Source: Chondrus crispus (taxonomy: Eukaryota > Rhodophyta > Florideophyceae > Gigartinales > Gigartinaceae). From it: 64,000 bases of DNA. Shown here in pieces: positions 55,684 through 64,000 of the stretch; position 1 is the first letter of the stretch, and every line of letters begins with the position of its first letter. The notes beneath the pieces are model-generated. The model did no database searches, was not told the DNA's origin, and saw only the letters and a program-made list of their open reading frames with translations. The position numbers and the translations under genes were made by a program. The stretch is taken from assembly GCF_000350225.1 (NCBI RefSeq), contig NW_005179091.1, positions 109,150-173,149 on the forward strand. Reading direction: 5' to 3'.

Positions 55684-56279
55684 TGTAGTATAATCACCCC
55701 CAACGACGAGGGGGGTGAGTACTGACAGTTCGGAAAGACCCCGATCGGCGGGAAGACAGAAGCACGGCCCACCCACGGTACCGAGCACGGGCTCGAAGTA
55801 GCGGTGGTAGAGCGGGATCGGGGAGGACGCGCGCACGCGCGAGCGGTTCTACGCCTCGACGCCCCGGAGCGATACTGGGTGACGATCCAGTACCGACGGG
55901 CGGAGGTGGAGCCGGCTCGTGGGCGTGCTACGCGCGTCCTCAACCCGCGCGCGGTGCTACTCCTAGGTAAAACGGACGGAAGTACCTAAAAGTAAGCGGG
56001 CGGACCAAGGTGGAGGATCCTTGACAAGTCCGTGCTTGTCGTCCACCACCGCCGGCGGTCCGCTCATATTTAATGTACATTGTAGTCTATCATAACTCTA
56101 CAGTAGTGCCGGTCTACCGACACTGTAACGCTGTCAGCCGGCGGGGCTGACAGTCCACGTGTAGTACGCGTCCCGTACACGTGGACGACACGTGTGTGCG
56201 CGCATGGCTGTAAGGCTCGTTGCCTTACTGTCCCTGATCCAATTCTAATCTAATTTCCGTTTGGGGTTATACCACATCA
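55684..56279 (-). repeat. 3' LTR of A3
   Basis: 596 bases; minus-strand start TGATGTGGTATAACCCC and end TTATACTACA. It shares with the A1 and A2 LTRs the TGTCAGCC inverted pair, ATTAAATATG box, GACAAGCACGGACTTGTC hairpin, GTACTGGATCGTCACCCAGT hairpin and the GC-rich block. Confidence 0.83.
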
Positions 56280-56311
56280 CCCCCCCCTCGAGTGTGAACG
56301 TCCGCGTTCAC
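56280..56311 (-). promoter_or_regulatory. LTR-proximal polypurine tract and palindrome of A3
   Basis: Minus strand: an 18-base palindromic motif GTGAACGCGGACGTTCAC, then ACTCGAGGGGGGGG directly before the LTR. The same arrangement occurs at the end of Pol (62421-62451). Confidence 0.7.
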
Positions 56312-58052
56312 TCCTGAGGATTGTAGAATCTGTCCGTCCCACTGCCTGAACCTTCGCCAGCACCGCCGACGGTGGACAAACTCCCTGGCGCTCTTGCGTC
56401 CGTGCGTTTCTGTCATCCGCGATCGCCATTCCCCGTCCGAGTGGTTTTGCGATCGAGGGTGGCCTTTCCTAGAACTCCTCCTGTGCCCGTCCCTGGATTC
56501 TTTTTCCTTCCTTGTCCTACCGACCCACCTTCTCGAGTCCGCGTTGTCCGCCGCCCTCCACTGCAGCGGTTTCCAGTTCTGAGTTCCGCAACCATTGTCA
56601 GGTTCGGTCCTTCCCAGGTCGACTAACTCAGTCTTACAACTGCACGGCGTGTTGCTCGCGATCCCGACGACCCCTTCCCGCCTCTTACGATTGCTCCTGT
56701 CCTTCCATCTTGTTCGTTCCTCTTCTCTCTATTCTGAACAATGTATCTGTAGGGGTTTCACTCTTGTCAGACCGGGGTAGTGTCATCTCTGCACGGTGGC
56801 GTGAGGTGGTGTCTGCTGCGAAAGCAGGGCACGGTGTGCTTGATCGTTCGGGCACTGGACGAGGTGCAGGTGGTCGTACTCGGTGCTCGTATGAGCAACT
56901 GGTCCTTCCTTCCGTCCGCGCGGTGTCCGGTTTGTGCGAATGGGCGGGCTTTGCTCCTTGATACGGATCAGTGTGGCGGTGCCCCCCGATCCTCGCGACG
57001 GCAGTTGTCAACCGGACCGTGGTTGGTGACATCATGCTGTGCTACGCCCATACTGCTCGTGTGGCTGCGCGTGGCGGAATGCCCCACGCGTGCGAGGGAC
57101 CGGTCTCCCCTGAGTCGGAGTCTCCGTCGGTCCTTCTCCTCTTCCTAATTATTTTCGACGTCGTACGGGGCGGTTGCCTTAGACAAGCGGCGCTCATTCC
57201 GGTGTTTTCCGTACGGCCCCTCGCGTCGCAGAACTAAGCGTCGGAGCCGGTTTCGTCGGCGTGGTTGTTTGCACCCCGTCCACGCGCGGTGTGTCGTGTG
57301 CCTCCTTTCGTGGCCCCGTTTTCCTTCTTCGGCCAACTGCACGCGTGTTCGCAACGACCAGACCATATTATCTCTCACAGCTGTTCAAAGCGCCCCGAAA
57401 GCGGCGACCTGCGTGACAATAGCCTCAACACGCATACCCCCTCCTCAGTCAGACCCCTTCGTGACCGCGCGGCGTATATCAGTCACCGGGTCTCGGGACC
57501 CTAGCATTGCCCGAGGAGCCCGTTGGTCCGGAGCGGGGAGAGAGCGTGCTTCCGTCGCGCACGCCGCAAGAGTCCGAAAGGGGTCCCGGTCCCCTTGGCC
57601 TACGGGGCATCCTCTCCGGGGACCCTTGGGCGACGGACTTGCGCATACGCGCTTTCGACGAGCGGCGGCGTGGGTTGGCATCGGTGGCCGAGAGGGAGTG
57701 GCGGAGGCGGTTGTCCTGTGGTGCACCTCATGAAAGTGCCCCAGCGTGGTGCGCGTTCGTGCGCGGCGGCGGTTTTCACTCGCCCCGCTGTAGTGCGGGA
57801 TACGCGGCGGTCCTTACACTGGGCAAGCTCACGCTGCGTGTGCCGTAGGGTGTCCTGTAAGGCGACGGTTGGCGCATGTCGCGCGCGCGTTCCGCCGATT
57901 CCTGAGGTGGCTTGTAGAGCCTTCGCCCTTCGCTCCCGGGACCCCCACCGGCGCCGCTGGTAGGCAACTCCCGCTCCGCTTCGCGCTGTCCCATTCCTCC
58001 TCTTGATAGTCTCGACCGATCGCCTCCACTCCGTGATATCGGCCGTCCTATC

Positions 58053-60341
58053 ATGGCCGACTCGACCTCTCTTCCTCCTCCGCCGCCGTCCGCTGGCGGC
58101 AGCAAACCCGTGGCGGCGGGCGCGTCCGTCGTCGCGATTCCTTTGCCGCGCGGGGTCGGGTCATCGAGCGCGTCCCCTGGATCGCAAGGGGACGACATCG
58201 CTCTGACCCGTCCGACCCCGCCGGCTCCTCCGGCTTTCCAGAAGTCCCGCTCCCGCTCCACGACCGTCTCCGTGGAGCTGGTGGCTCCTCCCGTGGGGCC
58301 ACCAAAACCGGTCATCGCGTTCCGTCCGGCTGCCCAACCGACCTCAGCGGCCGTCGTCCATCCCGTTGCGCATCCGGGCGTCGCCCGCGGCTCTGCCGCC
58401 CCCGCGGCGGTGGGGGCGGCTCGTGTTCCCGACGATGCATCCTTCGGCCGTCGTACCTCCGTACCTCACCCCTCTTCCTCCGGTCGGGAGGGGGAGGTGG
58501 CCTCAGCCACGCAGTGGTTCGGGGTTCCGTCTTCCGATGTCCCACTGCTCTCTGTCGACGAGCTGCAGTACCCTTGGTCACGCCGGGGCCGTTCCGGGAT
58601 CACCGTGGCGGAGGTGATCTCGTGCGGGTGGCTTCGACCCGATCTCGCCCGCGTGTTTAAGGTGTACGAGACGGGCGGCCTCGAAGAAGCGTCTTCGGCC
58701 CTTCACCGCTTAATGGCCGAAGGCGGCGGGGTCGGCTACCAGCTCCCGGACGAGCTGCCGGGCGACCGTACATTCGCGTACAGCGTGGCGGAGGTCATCT
58801 ACGTTGATCGTATGGGGGCGCTCCTGGCCGGGTCGGTGCAGGTAGACCCCCGACGCTTCGTGCTGTCAGAGGTGGCGGGGCTGTACGTCTCGCCCCGCCC
58901 CTACGCCTTCACCAAGCCACTCGTGGCTCTACAGAAGTCCTCGTGTTCCTTGATGCGGCTATACGCCGTGGGTTTCGCTCACCACGACTGGTCCGCCTAC
59001 AGGGGAGAGAACGAGGCGGACGGTCGTGTCATCCCATCTGCCGCCTTCGCGTCCGGGTTGTCGGTTGGTGATTTTCCCGCTCTCCCCTTGGTCGTGCGGG
59101 AGAGCTTTCCGTCGTTGGGGGTACACCCCTTGCTGCCTCCCATTCTGAAACATTTCGGCATCGCGTGCGCCGATCCACAGCACCCAGCCCACCCGCGGCT
59201 CGCGTACAACTATGAGCGCGAGTGGGCGTGGTCCGTGTGCTGCGCTTTCATGTCGGAGGTGTGTATGAACAAGCGTGCGTTCGTGCAGCCCGTCCCCACG
59301 GTCACGTTCGTGGGGCGCGTCGCGTCGGGCCTTCCCGACGTCGCACTGCATCCATCCGACGTCGGCTCTGCTCACGTCCCGTGGACGTTCAACCATGCCA
59401 TTAGCCTCATGGGCCGGGTCGGAGAGGTCAGTCCTCTGAACCACCGTTCGTGGATGGACTATACCACAGGCGCCCGTAGCTCCTTCCTGACGTACGAACC
59501 AACCATGGACGCCTTCGCCGCGCGTCCCCGTCCCGTGCCCCCGGCCGTCGGTAACGCGGAAAGGAGGGGAGGGGTTGGTTCCGAACACCGGCGTGGACGT
59601 CGGAAGCGCTACCGGGACCTCGACGCCGTGGGCCGAGACTCCGTTGGTGTCGCCCTGTACCCCTCTCGACCGACGCGGGGTGCCGATCACGACCCCGCAG
59701 GTGGTCCTGTTCCTTCAGACGCTGTCCTCCCTGTCCCACCACTCGACGCGGTGAGGCAGGGCGCGCCCCGGGGGCGCCGCATACGTGAGCTGGTGCTTCC
59801 CCACGAGGAGCTGATGGTCGCCCCCAAGGTAGTGCTAGCGTTAGGCGTTGCCAGCCGGCGAGCTTGGACCGTAGGCGGGTTGGTCGATACCCTGGCTGAA
59901 TGGTTCCTCACTCGGAGTGATGAAGCGCGCGGTCTACGTGACGACCTGGCAACGCGCTCCGCGGAACTGCAGCGGGTGAACCGGGAGCTAGTGTCCGTGC
60001 GCGAGGCGTCCGAGCGCCAAGCCGCGGCCTACGAGCGGGCGGTGTACGATCGCGAACGCTACCGGTGCGAGCGCGACCGCTTGCGTTTGGCTCAGTCGGC
60101 GCCCCTACCAGCTGGTGGCGTTCCTCACGGCCCTGCTACCTCTACCATCCGTGACCCGTACGCCGCGTACGGGTCTGACCCTCGCCCGTCCCGAAACTGG
60201 GCGAGCGGTGAGAGTATGACTCGTGTCACAATGCCCTCCTTGGCGGACATGGACGCCGAATTGCCCCGGCACCCGGGGTACTGTCCTCCGAACAACCGTG
60301 GGTCAGGGGCCCGCGTGCCCTCAAACGACGCGAGCGGCTAA
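58053..60341 (+). CDS. Large antisense ORF of A3, unknown function
   Basis: 762 codons from ATG 58053, uninterrupted, antisense to the retroelement and downstream of its pol. Residues 1-150 are Pro/Ala/Ser/Val-rich and probably disordered. Residues 153-490 look like a folded domain with many aromatic and Cys/His residues (for example YEREWAWSVCCAFMSEVC, then HVPWTFNHAISLMG). A basic patch RRGRRKRYR (513-521) could be a nuclear localisation signal. Residues 615-682 are rich in Glu, Arg and Ala with heptad-like spacing (LRDDLATRSAELQRVNRELV), suggesting a coiled coil. There is no signal peptide, membrane span or zinc knuckle. I recognise no family. Its length and openness argue for recent coding selection. 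It could also be the Gag-like protein of a nested non-autonomous element, but I found no LTRs around it. Confidence 0.72.
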   Translation: MADSTSLPPPPPSAGGSKPVAAGASVVAIPLPRGVGSSSASPGSQGDDIALTRPTPPAPPAFQKSRSRSTTVSVELVAPPVGPPKPVIAFRPAAQPTSAAVVHPVAHPGVARGSAAPAAVGAARVPDDASFGRRTSVPHPSSSGREGEVASATQWFGVPSSDVPLLSVDELQYPWSRRGRSGITVAEVISCGWLRPDLARVFKVYETGGLEEASSALHRLMAEGGGVGYQLPDELPGDRTFAYSVAEVIYVDRMGALLAGSVQVDPRRFVLSEVAGLYVSPRPYAFTKPLVALQKSSCSLMRLYAVGFAHHDWSAYRGENEADGRVIPSAAFASGLSVGDFPALPLVVRESFPSLGVHPLLPPILKHFGIACADPQHPAHPRLAYNYEREWAWSVCCAFMSEVCMNKRAFVQPVPTVTFVGRVASGLPDVALHPSDVGSAHVPWTFNHAISLMGRVGEVSPLNHRSWMDYTTGARSSFLTYEPTMDAFAARPRPVPPAVGNAERRGGVGSEHRRGRRKRYRDLDAVGRDSVGVALYPSRPTRGADHDPAGGPVPSDAVLPVPPLDAVRQGAPRGRRIRELVLPHEELMVAPKVVLALGVASRRAWTVGGLVDTLAEWFLTRSDEARGLRDDLATRSAELQRVNRELVSVREASERQAAAYERAVYDRERYRCERDRLRLAQSAPLPAGGVPHGPATSTIRDPYAAYGSDPRPSRNWASGESMTRVTMPSLADMDAELPRHPGYCPPNNRGSGARVPSNDASG

Positions 60342-60499
60342 CCGCGCGGTCTGGTCGTCAACCGCGCGGGGCCCTTCACCCCTCCGTCAACGAGACTATG
60401 GAAAAAAGGGGGGGGCGTTGATTCGTCGCCGGGTCACAGTAAAATTGCTTCCCTGGTTACGTGTTCTATGCGTAGGTCCTCTTCTTCCCATTACCCTTC

Positions 60500-61204
60500 A
60501 TGCCCTCGTTGCTTAGTACCCCCTTTCGTATAAGTCCATCAAGGCAGACGCATCATCCGTCCTCGGCCAGCTGTCCAAATTACTACTGTGTAGGGGTACT
60601 GGTGTTTCCAATTAACCCCCCCTCCCTGCGGCGTTCGTGTTCGGGGAGCGATCGTTTCGCATTTTTCCGGGGCAAACTTCGCCGCTCCTCCTTAGCGGGA
60701 CCTCCCCGGCTTGTGGAGAGGGTCAATCCTGAGTCCTTGGCCGATCTGGACTGCTCCTGCTCCTCGGTTCCATACGACCACCCCCCTTTGCTTACCTTCC
60801 TTCCTGGTGCGCGGCGAGCATCCCTCTGGCAGCCCACCATTCCCCTCGTAGAAGTCGTACGCTTTGCCGTCTATATCGCCACCGACGACCCCCCCCCTCC
60901 GCGCGTTGGTATCCTCCGTGGCCAAGCTGGGGTCGACAGGTTGTTGGAAGGCTCTCCAGGTCCTGCCCGTGATGGGCATGACGGGGCGGTGGAACGTGCA
61001 GCGGAGGCCGCCGTCACGGCGCACAGCCTACTTGGCCGTCTCGTCGCGCGTGCCCTGACAGCACTGCGCGGGCCGCGAAGCGTTCTCCTGGTTGCTCACG
61101 GAGATCGTCAGGGCGGGCCGACAGGAGCATGGAGACGTAGAGCGCGAGGCGGCGCGGGGTTGGGGAGCGCGGTGCGTGTTTGTAGTCGTAAACTGGCGAG
61201 CTGA
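60500..61204 (+). CDS. Possible second ORF in the A3 passenger segment
   Basis: 234 codons from ATG 60500, same strand as the 762-codon ORF and 158 bases after it. The first half is Pro/Ser-rich. The second half contains a helical Ala/Arg/Leu-rich run (AVERAAEAAVTAHSLLGRLV) and a basic end. No motif is recognised. In GC-rich DNA a frame of this length can occur by chance, so support is weak. Confidence 0.27.
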   Translation: MPSLLSTPFRISPSRQTHHPSSASCPNYYCVGVLVFPINPPSLRRSCSGSDRFAFFRGKLRRSSLAGPPRLVERVNPESLADLDCSCSSVPYDHPPLLTFLPGARRASLWQPTIPLVEVVRFAVYIATDDPPPPRVGILRGQAGVDRLLEGSPGPARDGHDGAVERAAEAAVTAHSLLGRLVARALTALRGPRSVLLVAHGDRQGGPTGAWRRRARGGAGLGSAVRVCSRKLAS

Positions 61205-61330
61205 ACTCCTCCTCTTGCACACGGCGTGCAAGCGCCCTGTACGACAGCGGTTTGCGCACAGTGCTGTTCCTCAGGGGTTCCTACCTGACTTTTCCTGGCG
61301 AGAGACGGACTTGCTCATCCCCCTCCCTGT

Positions 61331-61444
61331 CTCCTTTTTCGCGCCCCTCGCCCTTCGGGGGCGAGGGCGCGGACGCGCAACACGCGTCTCCTTCTTTGCG
61401 CCCCTCGCCCTTCGGGGGCGAGGGCGCGGACGCGCAACACGCGC
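61331..61444. repeat. Tandem repeat, 57-base unit, two copies
   Basis: The unit containing GCGCCCCTCGCCCTTCGGGG begins at 61341 and again at 61398. Each unit includes a self-complementary CGCCCTTCGGGGGCG that can form a small hairpin. Confidence 0.85.
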
Positions 61445-61662
61445 GGAGCGGGGAAAGAAGGCCGGTGTCGAACAGGCTTCCTGAACCGTATTGCGATCGG
61501 CCCAGGGGTTGTGCGCGGTGTCGGTGCGCAACGAGCCGAGTCGCGAAACACGCGCGGAGCGAGGAAAGAAGGCCGGTGTCGAACAGGCTTCCTGACCCGT
61601 ATTGCGATCCGCCCAGGGGTTGTGCGCGGTGTCGGTGCGCAACGAGCCGAGTCGGGGTGTCG
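61441..61662. repeat. Tandem repeat, 111-base unit, two copies
   Basis: The unit begins GCGCGGAGCG and contains GAAAGAAGGCCGGTGTCGAA. Copies start at 61441 and 61552 and are nearly identical, so the duplication is recent. Confidence 0.87.
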
Positions 61663-62420
61663 CACCGCGTTCTACCACTATGACGTCGTCACTTCATTAG
61701 ACGCAACAGGCGGCGGTGGTGATTCGTACAGTATCCCGCGGGGCATTGCGTGTCTCGTATGCCGACGTGCGTACGTTCGCTCACGTGAGTTGCCCTTTTT
61801 TCGATTAATTTTCCGTTAATTTTTCCATTCCCGTGGTGGCGGATTGACACCGAGCGAGCGGGGCGCTGCGTGGGGTTGCCGCACTGTACGACAAGTGTCC
61901 CCATTTCTTCTCATTTTTTCACACCTCATCCGCCGGTAGTGCTGTCGAGACCGGGTCGGGGGTATGACAGTGTAGTTTTCTCCTTGCCTCAATTTTCGCG
62001 TATTAGCCGTTGGCGGAGTTGCTCGTTGTCTCATCCGGGACCCCCATTCTCACGAGCCACAGTGACTCTCGGTCTCTACACCCCGCGTTTCAGCTCCTCT
62101 CCCCTATTATTCCAAGGGGTCCCGTGATTCCGTTGGGGTTGCCTCAGTCGTTGGACCTCCCCTCGCCGCGATGATCGGACTTAACGGAACGTCCGGTGAC
62201 CCTGTTCGGGGGGGGGTGTCCGACCTTTCAGCTCCGGAAGGGGTATTCGACTCCCCTTCGAGCTCTGCGTCCTCGTATCGTCGGTCACTGCGGGGTCGGG
62301 ATCCTTGCTAGCAGTCCGTACTGCCTCGCCTTTACGTCGTGCGTTCTTGGGTTTTGGGAGTCAAATACGGCTTGACTTCTGTGCGGTTCTCACGTCAACC
62401 GTAACGAAGCGGTTGAGGGC

Positions 62421-62451
62421 CCCCCTCTCAAGCGTGAACGTCCGCGTTCAC
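62421..62451 (-). promoter_or_regulatory. Pol-proximal polypurine tract and palindrome of A3
   Basis: Minus strand: GTGAACGCGGACGTTCAC (62434-62451) overlaps the last codons of Pol, followed by GCTTGAGAGGGGGG. It matches the arrangement before the 3' LTR except for a few bases. Confidence 0.7.
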
Positions 62452-64000
62452 GTCAGACGTGAGGTTCCTGCCGGTGCGTCTCCGGAGGCGTTGGGCGTAA
62501 CGAGACACCAACTCCTCCGGAACGTGAGTCCGGGCGGTCCATGTGGGCGTGTCGTAATCCGCCCACTTGATGAGGAACTCGATTGTTCCGTCCTCCATGG
62601 CTCGATGCCGGAGTAATCGTTCCACGGCATACTGCGTGCCCTCGGTGACCTTGTCGGCAAGGTCGCTTGGGGCTGTCGTACTCGCCCGTGGCGCGCCCGT
62701 CGGTGGTGGCGCGTACACGCAGCGGTCTGCGGAGACGCGCTCGGTGACACCATCACGATCGATCGTGATGGTTCGCCGGTCGTTGGCGAGTACGCGGTAT
62801 GGCCCAACGGCGGGCGACGCGAGTTTGTTAGACGTCTTTGCCCCATCGGTGGGGTTCAGGTAGACGTAATTACCTGGCTTGATACGTGCGTTGAGCCGTC
62901 TGACCCGCTTATCGAAGTCGCGCTTGTACCGAGCCTGCGTCCGGCGCAGGCTCCCGTACGCCTTCTGGATCGTGTCGTCCAACGTCTTGAGGAACTCAGA
63001 GCGCGCGTTGCCCCTGTCGGACGGGGGCGCGTCACCGTCGGCTCTACGTAGAGAGAACTCCGGCGGGGGTCGGCTGAGGACGAGCTCGAAGGGCGTGGTA
63101 CTCGTCGTACGATGTACGTGGGAGTTGTACGCGTACGTGAGCGGCCCCACGTACACGTCCCAGTCGTCCTGATGTTCGCCGACGTAATTCCGTAACATCG
63201 AAGCGATCGTCCGGTTGTATCGCTCGACCTGCCCGTTCGTCTGGGGGTGGTACGCCGAAGTGTACAAGTTCGTCACCCCCAGGACACGGCACGTGCTGTG
63301 GAAGAACTTCGCGTTAAACTGCGGTCCGTTATCCGACAGTAGCGAGCGTGGGACGCCGTATTTAAATACCCACGCGTCGCAGAACGCGACGGCTACCGTG
63401 TACGCGGTTACGGTCCGCAGTGCCACAACTTGAGTCAGCTTGGTGAAACGATCCGTAATTACGAGAAGGAACCGTTTCCCTGCCTTTGTCTTGGGTAGCG
63501 GTCCCAAGATGTCGATGGCGAGGCTCTCAAGCGGCCGTGTTGCCGGAAACAACTTCAAACGGTTGAGGTGTTTCCGCAACTTAACACGGTTCATCGCGCA
63601 TGTTCGGCACCCTCGCACCGTAGCTGCGACATCTGCAGCGAGATGGGGCCAGTAGTACTCGCGACGGAGCGCGAAGTACATACGGTTCTGGCCCGGGTGC
63701 CCCGCGATGGTTGGTGTGTGGCAGAGCTGGAGAAGCCGAGCCCGTAGCGTCCGTGGCACCACGACCTGCACGATGTCAGGGTCGAAGGGGTGTCTCCGTT
63801 TGAGCACCCCGTGGTGGTCCTCGAAGAACGCGGAGTCCCGGGACTCTGACTGTCGTGCCAGTACGGTCTGGCAGAAGTCATCCACGCGTTGCTCTTCGGC
63901 TATCTCCTCTAACGTAAGAGGGGCCGGAAGGTCGTCCTGCGGAGGGGCGACCGTGGAGGCGGGCGCGCCAACTTCGGGTTGTTCGCCGCGCTCGATGTCG
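62428..64000 (-). CDS. Family A integrase and chromodomain (A3), partial
   Basis: About 524 codons without a stop, entering from the right edge and ending with TGA at 62428-62430. The upstream part is the linker seen in A2 (EEIAEEQRVDDFC). The integrase zinc site is present (LCHTPTIAGHPGQNRM, then CRTC). The DDE core is intact: AIDILGPLP, SDNGPQFN, NGQVERYNRT. A typical GPY/F-like segment follows (VGPYRVL). The C-terminus is a chromodomain: YAVERLLRHRAMEDGTIEFL, then IKWADYDTPTW. It would insert element cDNA, with the chromodomain guiding it to particular chromatin. The intact visible frame suggests that A3 could be the most competent family A copy here. Confidence 0.92.
   Translation of the reverse strand, partial: DIERGEQPEVGAPASTVAPPQDDLPAPLTLEEIAEEQRVDDFCQTVLARQSESRDSAFFEDHHGVLKRRHPFDPDIVQVVVPRTLRARLLQLCHTPTIAGHPGQNRMYFALRREYYWPHLAADVAATVRGCRTCAMNRVKLRKHLNRLKLFPATRPLESLAIDILGPLPKTKAGKRFLLVITDRFTKLTQVVALRTVTAYTVAVAFCDAWVFKYGVPRSLLSDNGPQFNAKFFHSTCRVLGVTNLYTSAYHPQTNGQVERYNRTIASMLRNYVGEHQDDWDVYVGPLTYAYNSHVHRTTSTTPFELVLSRPPPEFSLRRADGDAPPSDRGNARSEFLKTLDDTIQKAYGSLRRTQARYKRDFDKRVRRLNARIKPGNYVYLNPTDGAKTSNKLASPAVGPYRVLANDRRTITIDRDGVTERVSADRCVYAPPPTGAPRASTTAPSDLADKVTEGTQYAVERLLRHRAMEDGTIEFLIKWADYDTPTWTARTHVPEELVSRYAQRLRRRTGRNLTSDVNADVHA

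Larger units (their letters stand above)
56312..62420 (+). other. 3' passenger segment of A3
   Basis: About 6.1 kb between two copies of a polypurine tract plus palindrome. It is GC-rich. It contains the 762-codon antisense ORF at 58053, a possible second ORF at 60500, smaller protein-like frames such as 57507-57848, and tandem repeats at 61331-61662. A + strand purine run GAAAAAAGGGGGGGG (60401-60415) follows the large ORF. No enzyme domain is visible in it. Confidence 0.6.
55684..64000 (-). mobile_element. Ty3/gypsy family A, copy A3 (3' part)
   Basis: Minus-strand element. Its 3' LTR is at the left (55684-56279), then a polypurine tract, a segment of about 6.1 kb with an antisense ORF, then the end of Pol at 62428. 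Pol is open to the right edge of the window, and Gag and the 5' LTR lie outside. Compared with A2 this copy is better preserved, since the visible Pol has no stop. Confidence 0.87.

Noticed and set aside
56512-57237. Overlapping plus-strand frames upstream of the large antisense ORF
   Set aside because: Several frames are open at once in GC-rich DNA, with no motif or consistent start.
57483-57507. Primer-site-like sequence GGGTCTCGGGACCCTAGCATT before the 762-codon ORF
   Set aside because: It resembles the family primer site and would make the ORF the Gag of a nested element, but I found no LTR-like direct repeat before it matching sequence after the ORF.
60401-60415. Plus-strand purine run GAAAAAAGGGGGGGG as polypurine tract of a nested element
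   Set aside because: The sequence after it does not match anything upstream of the large ORF, so no LTR can be defined.
61271-61683. Frames with repeated PRPRPRRARGAKKET-type peptides
   Set aside because: They arise from the tandem repeats and are open on both strands; no evidence of coding.
1-64000. CRISPR array or prokaryotic operon
   Set aside because: No regularly spaced repeats with unique spacers, and the gene content is eukaryotic retroelement sequence.

Overview
The window is repeat-dense eukaryotic nuclear DNA. I recognise one clear host gene, a secreted animal-type haem peroxidase at 7822-9513. Everything else I recognise is transposable-element sequence. A single-exon peroxidase of this class in a sea of nested Ty3/gypsy and Ty1/copia elements suggests a multicellular red alga (florideophyte type). 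That assignment is inference; no rRNA or organelle marker is present.

Layout. 1-3060: a divergent Ty3/gypsy-like Gag-Pol on the minus strand (element D), running off the left edge. 3.1-7.1 kb: decayed relics, including a chromodomain fragment. 7.1-9.6 kb: the peroxidase. 9.6-11.8 kb: nothing recognised. 11827-16637: a complete but mutated copia element with LTRs and a GTCAA target duplication. 17007-18248: two Harbinger-like MITEs sharing one TTA. 19450-19990: a copia RNase H fragment (minus). 20005-22733: truncated Ty3/gypsy family A, copy A1 (plus). 22784-24204: unrecognised plus-strand ORFs. 24205-36204: Ty3/gypsy chromovirus family B, copy B1 (minus). 36205-36390: the C-terminal end of an unknown gene, cut by B1. 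36540-43728: family A copy A2 (plus), broken in integrase by family B copy B2 (plus, from 43729). 55684-64000: family A copy A3 (minus), with an open integrase-chromodomain reading frame.

The most unusual feature is in the Ty3/gypsy elements. In A3 a segment of about 6.1 kb lies between the end of pol and the 3' LTR. It carries an intact antisense ORF of 762 codons (58053-60341) that I cannot assign. The segment is bounded on both sides by the same polypurine tract plus 18-bp palindrome, as if inserted by duplicating the primer site for plus-strand synthesis. Family B also has a long extra segment after pol in both copies, with diverged but matching sequence in the same relative orientation; unassigned antisense ORFs lie beyond it on the B1 side. 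This resembles the 3' antisense-ORF layout known from plant Tat-lineage elements, but no sequence relationship is claimed.

B1 and B2 are close inverted copies flanking A2. They share three identical premature stops in pol, so both probably came from one already defective template or have been homogenised. Families A and B use what looks like the same tRNA primer site.
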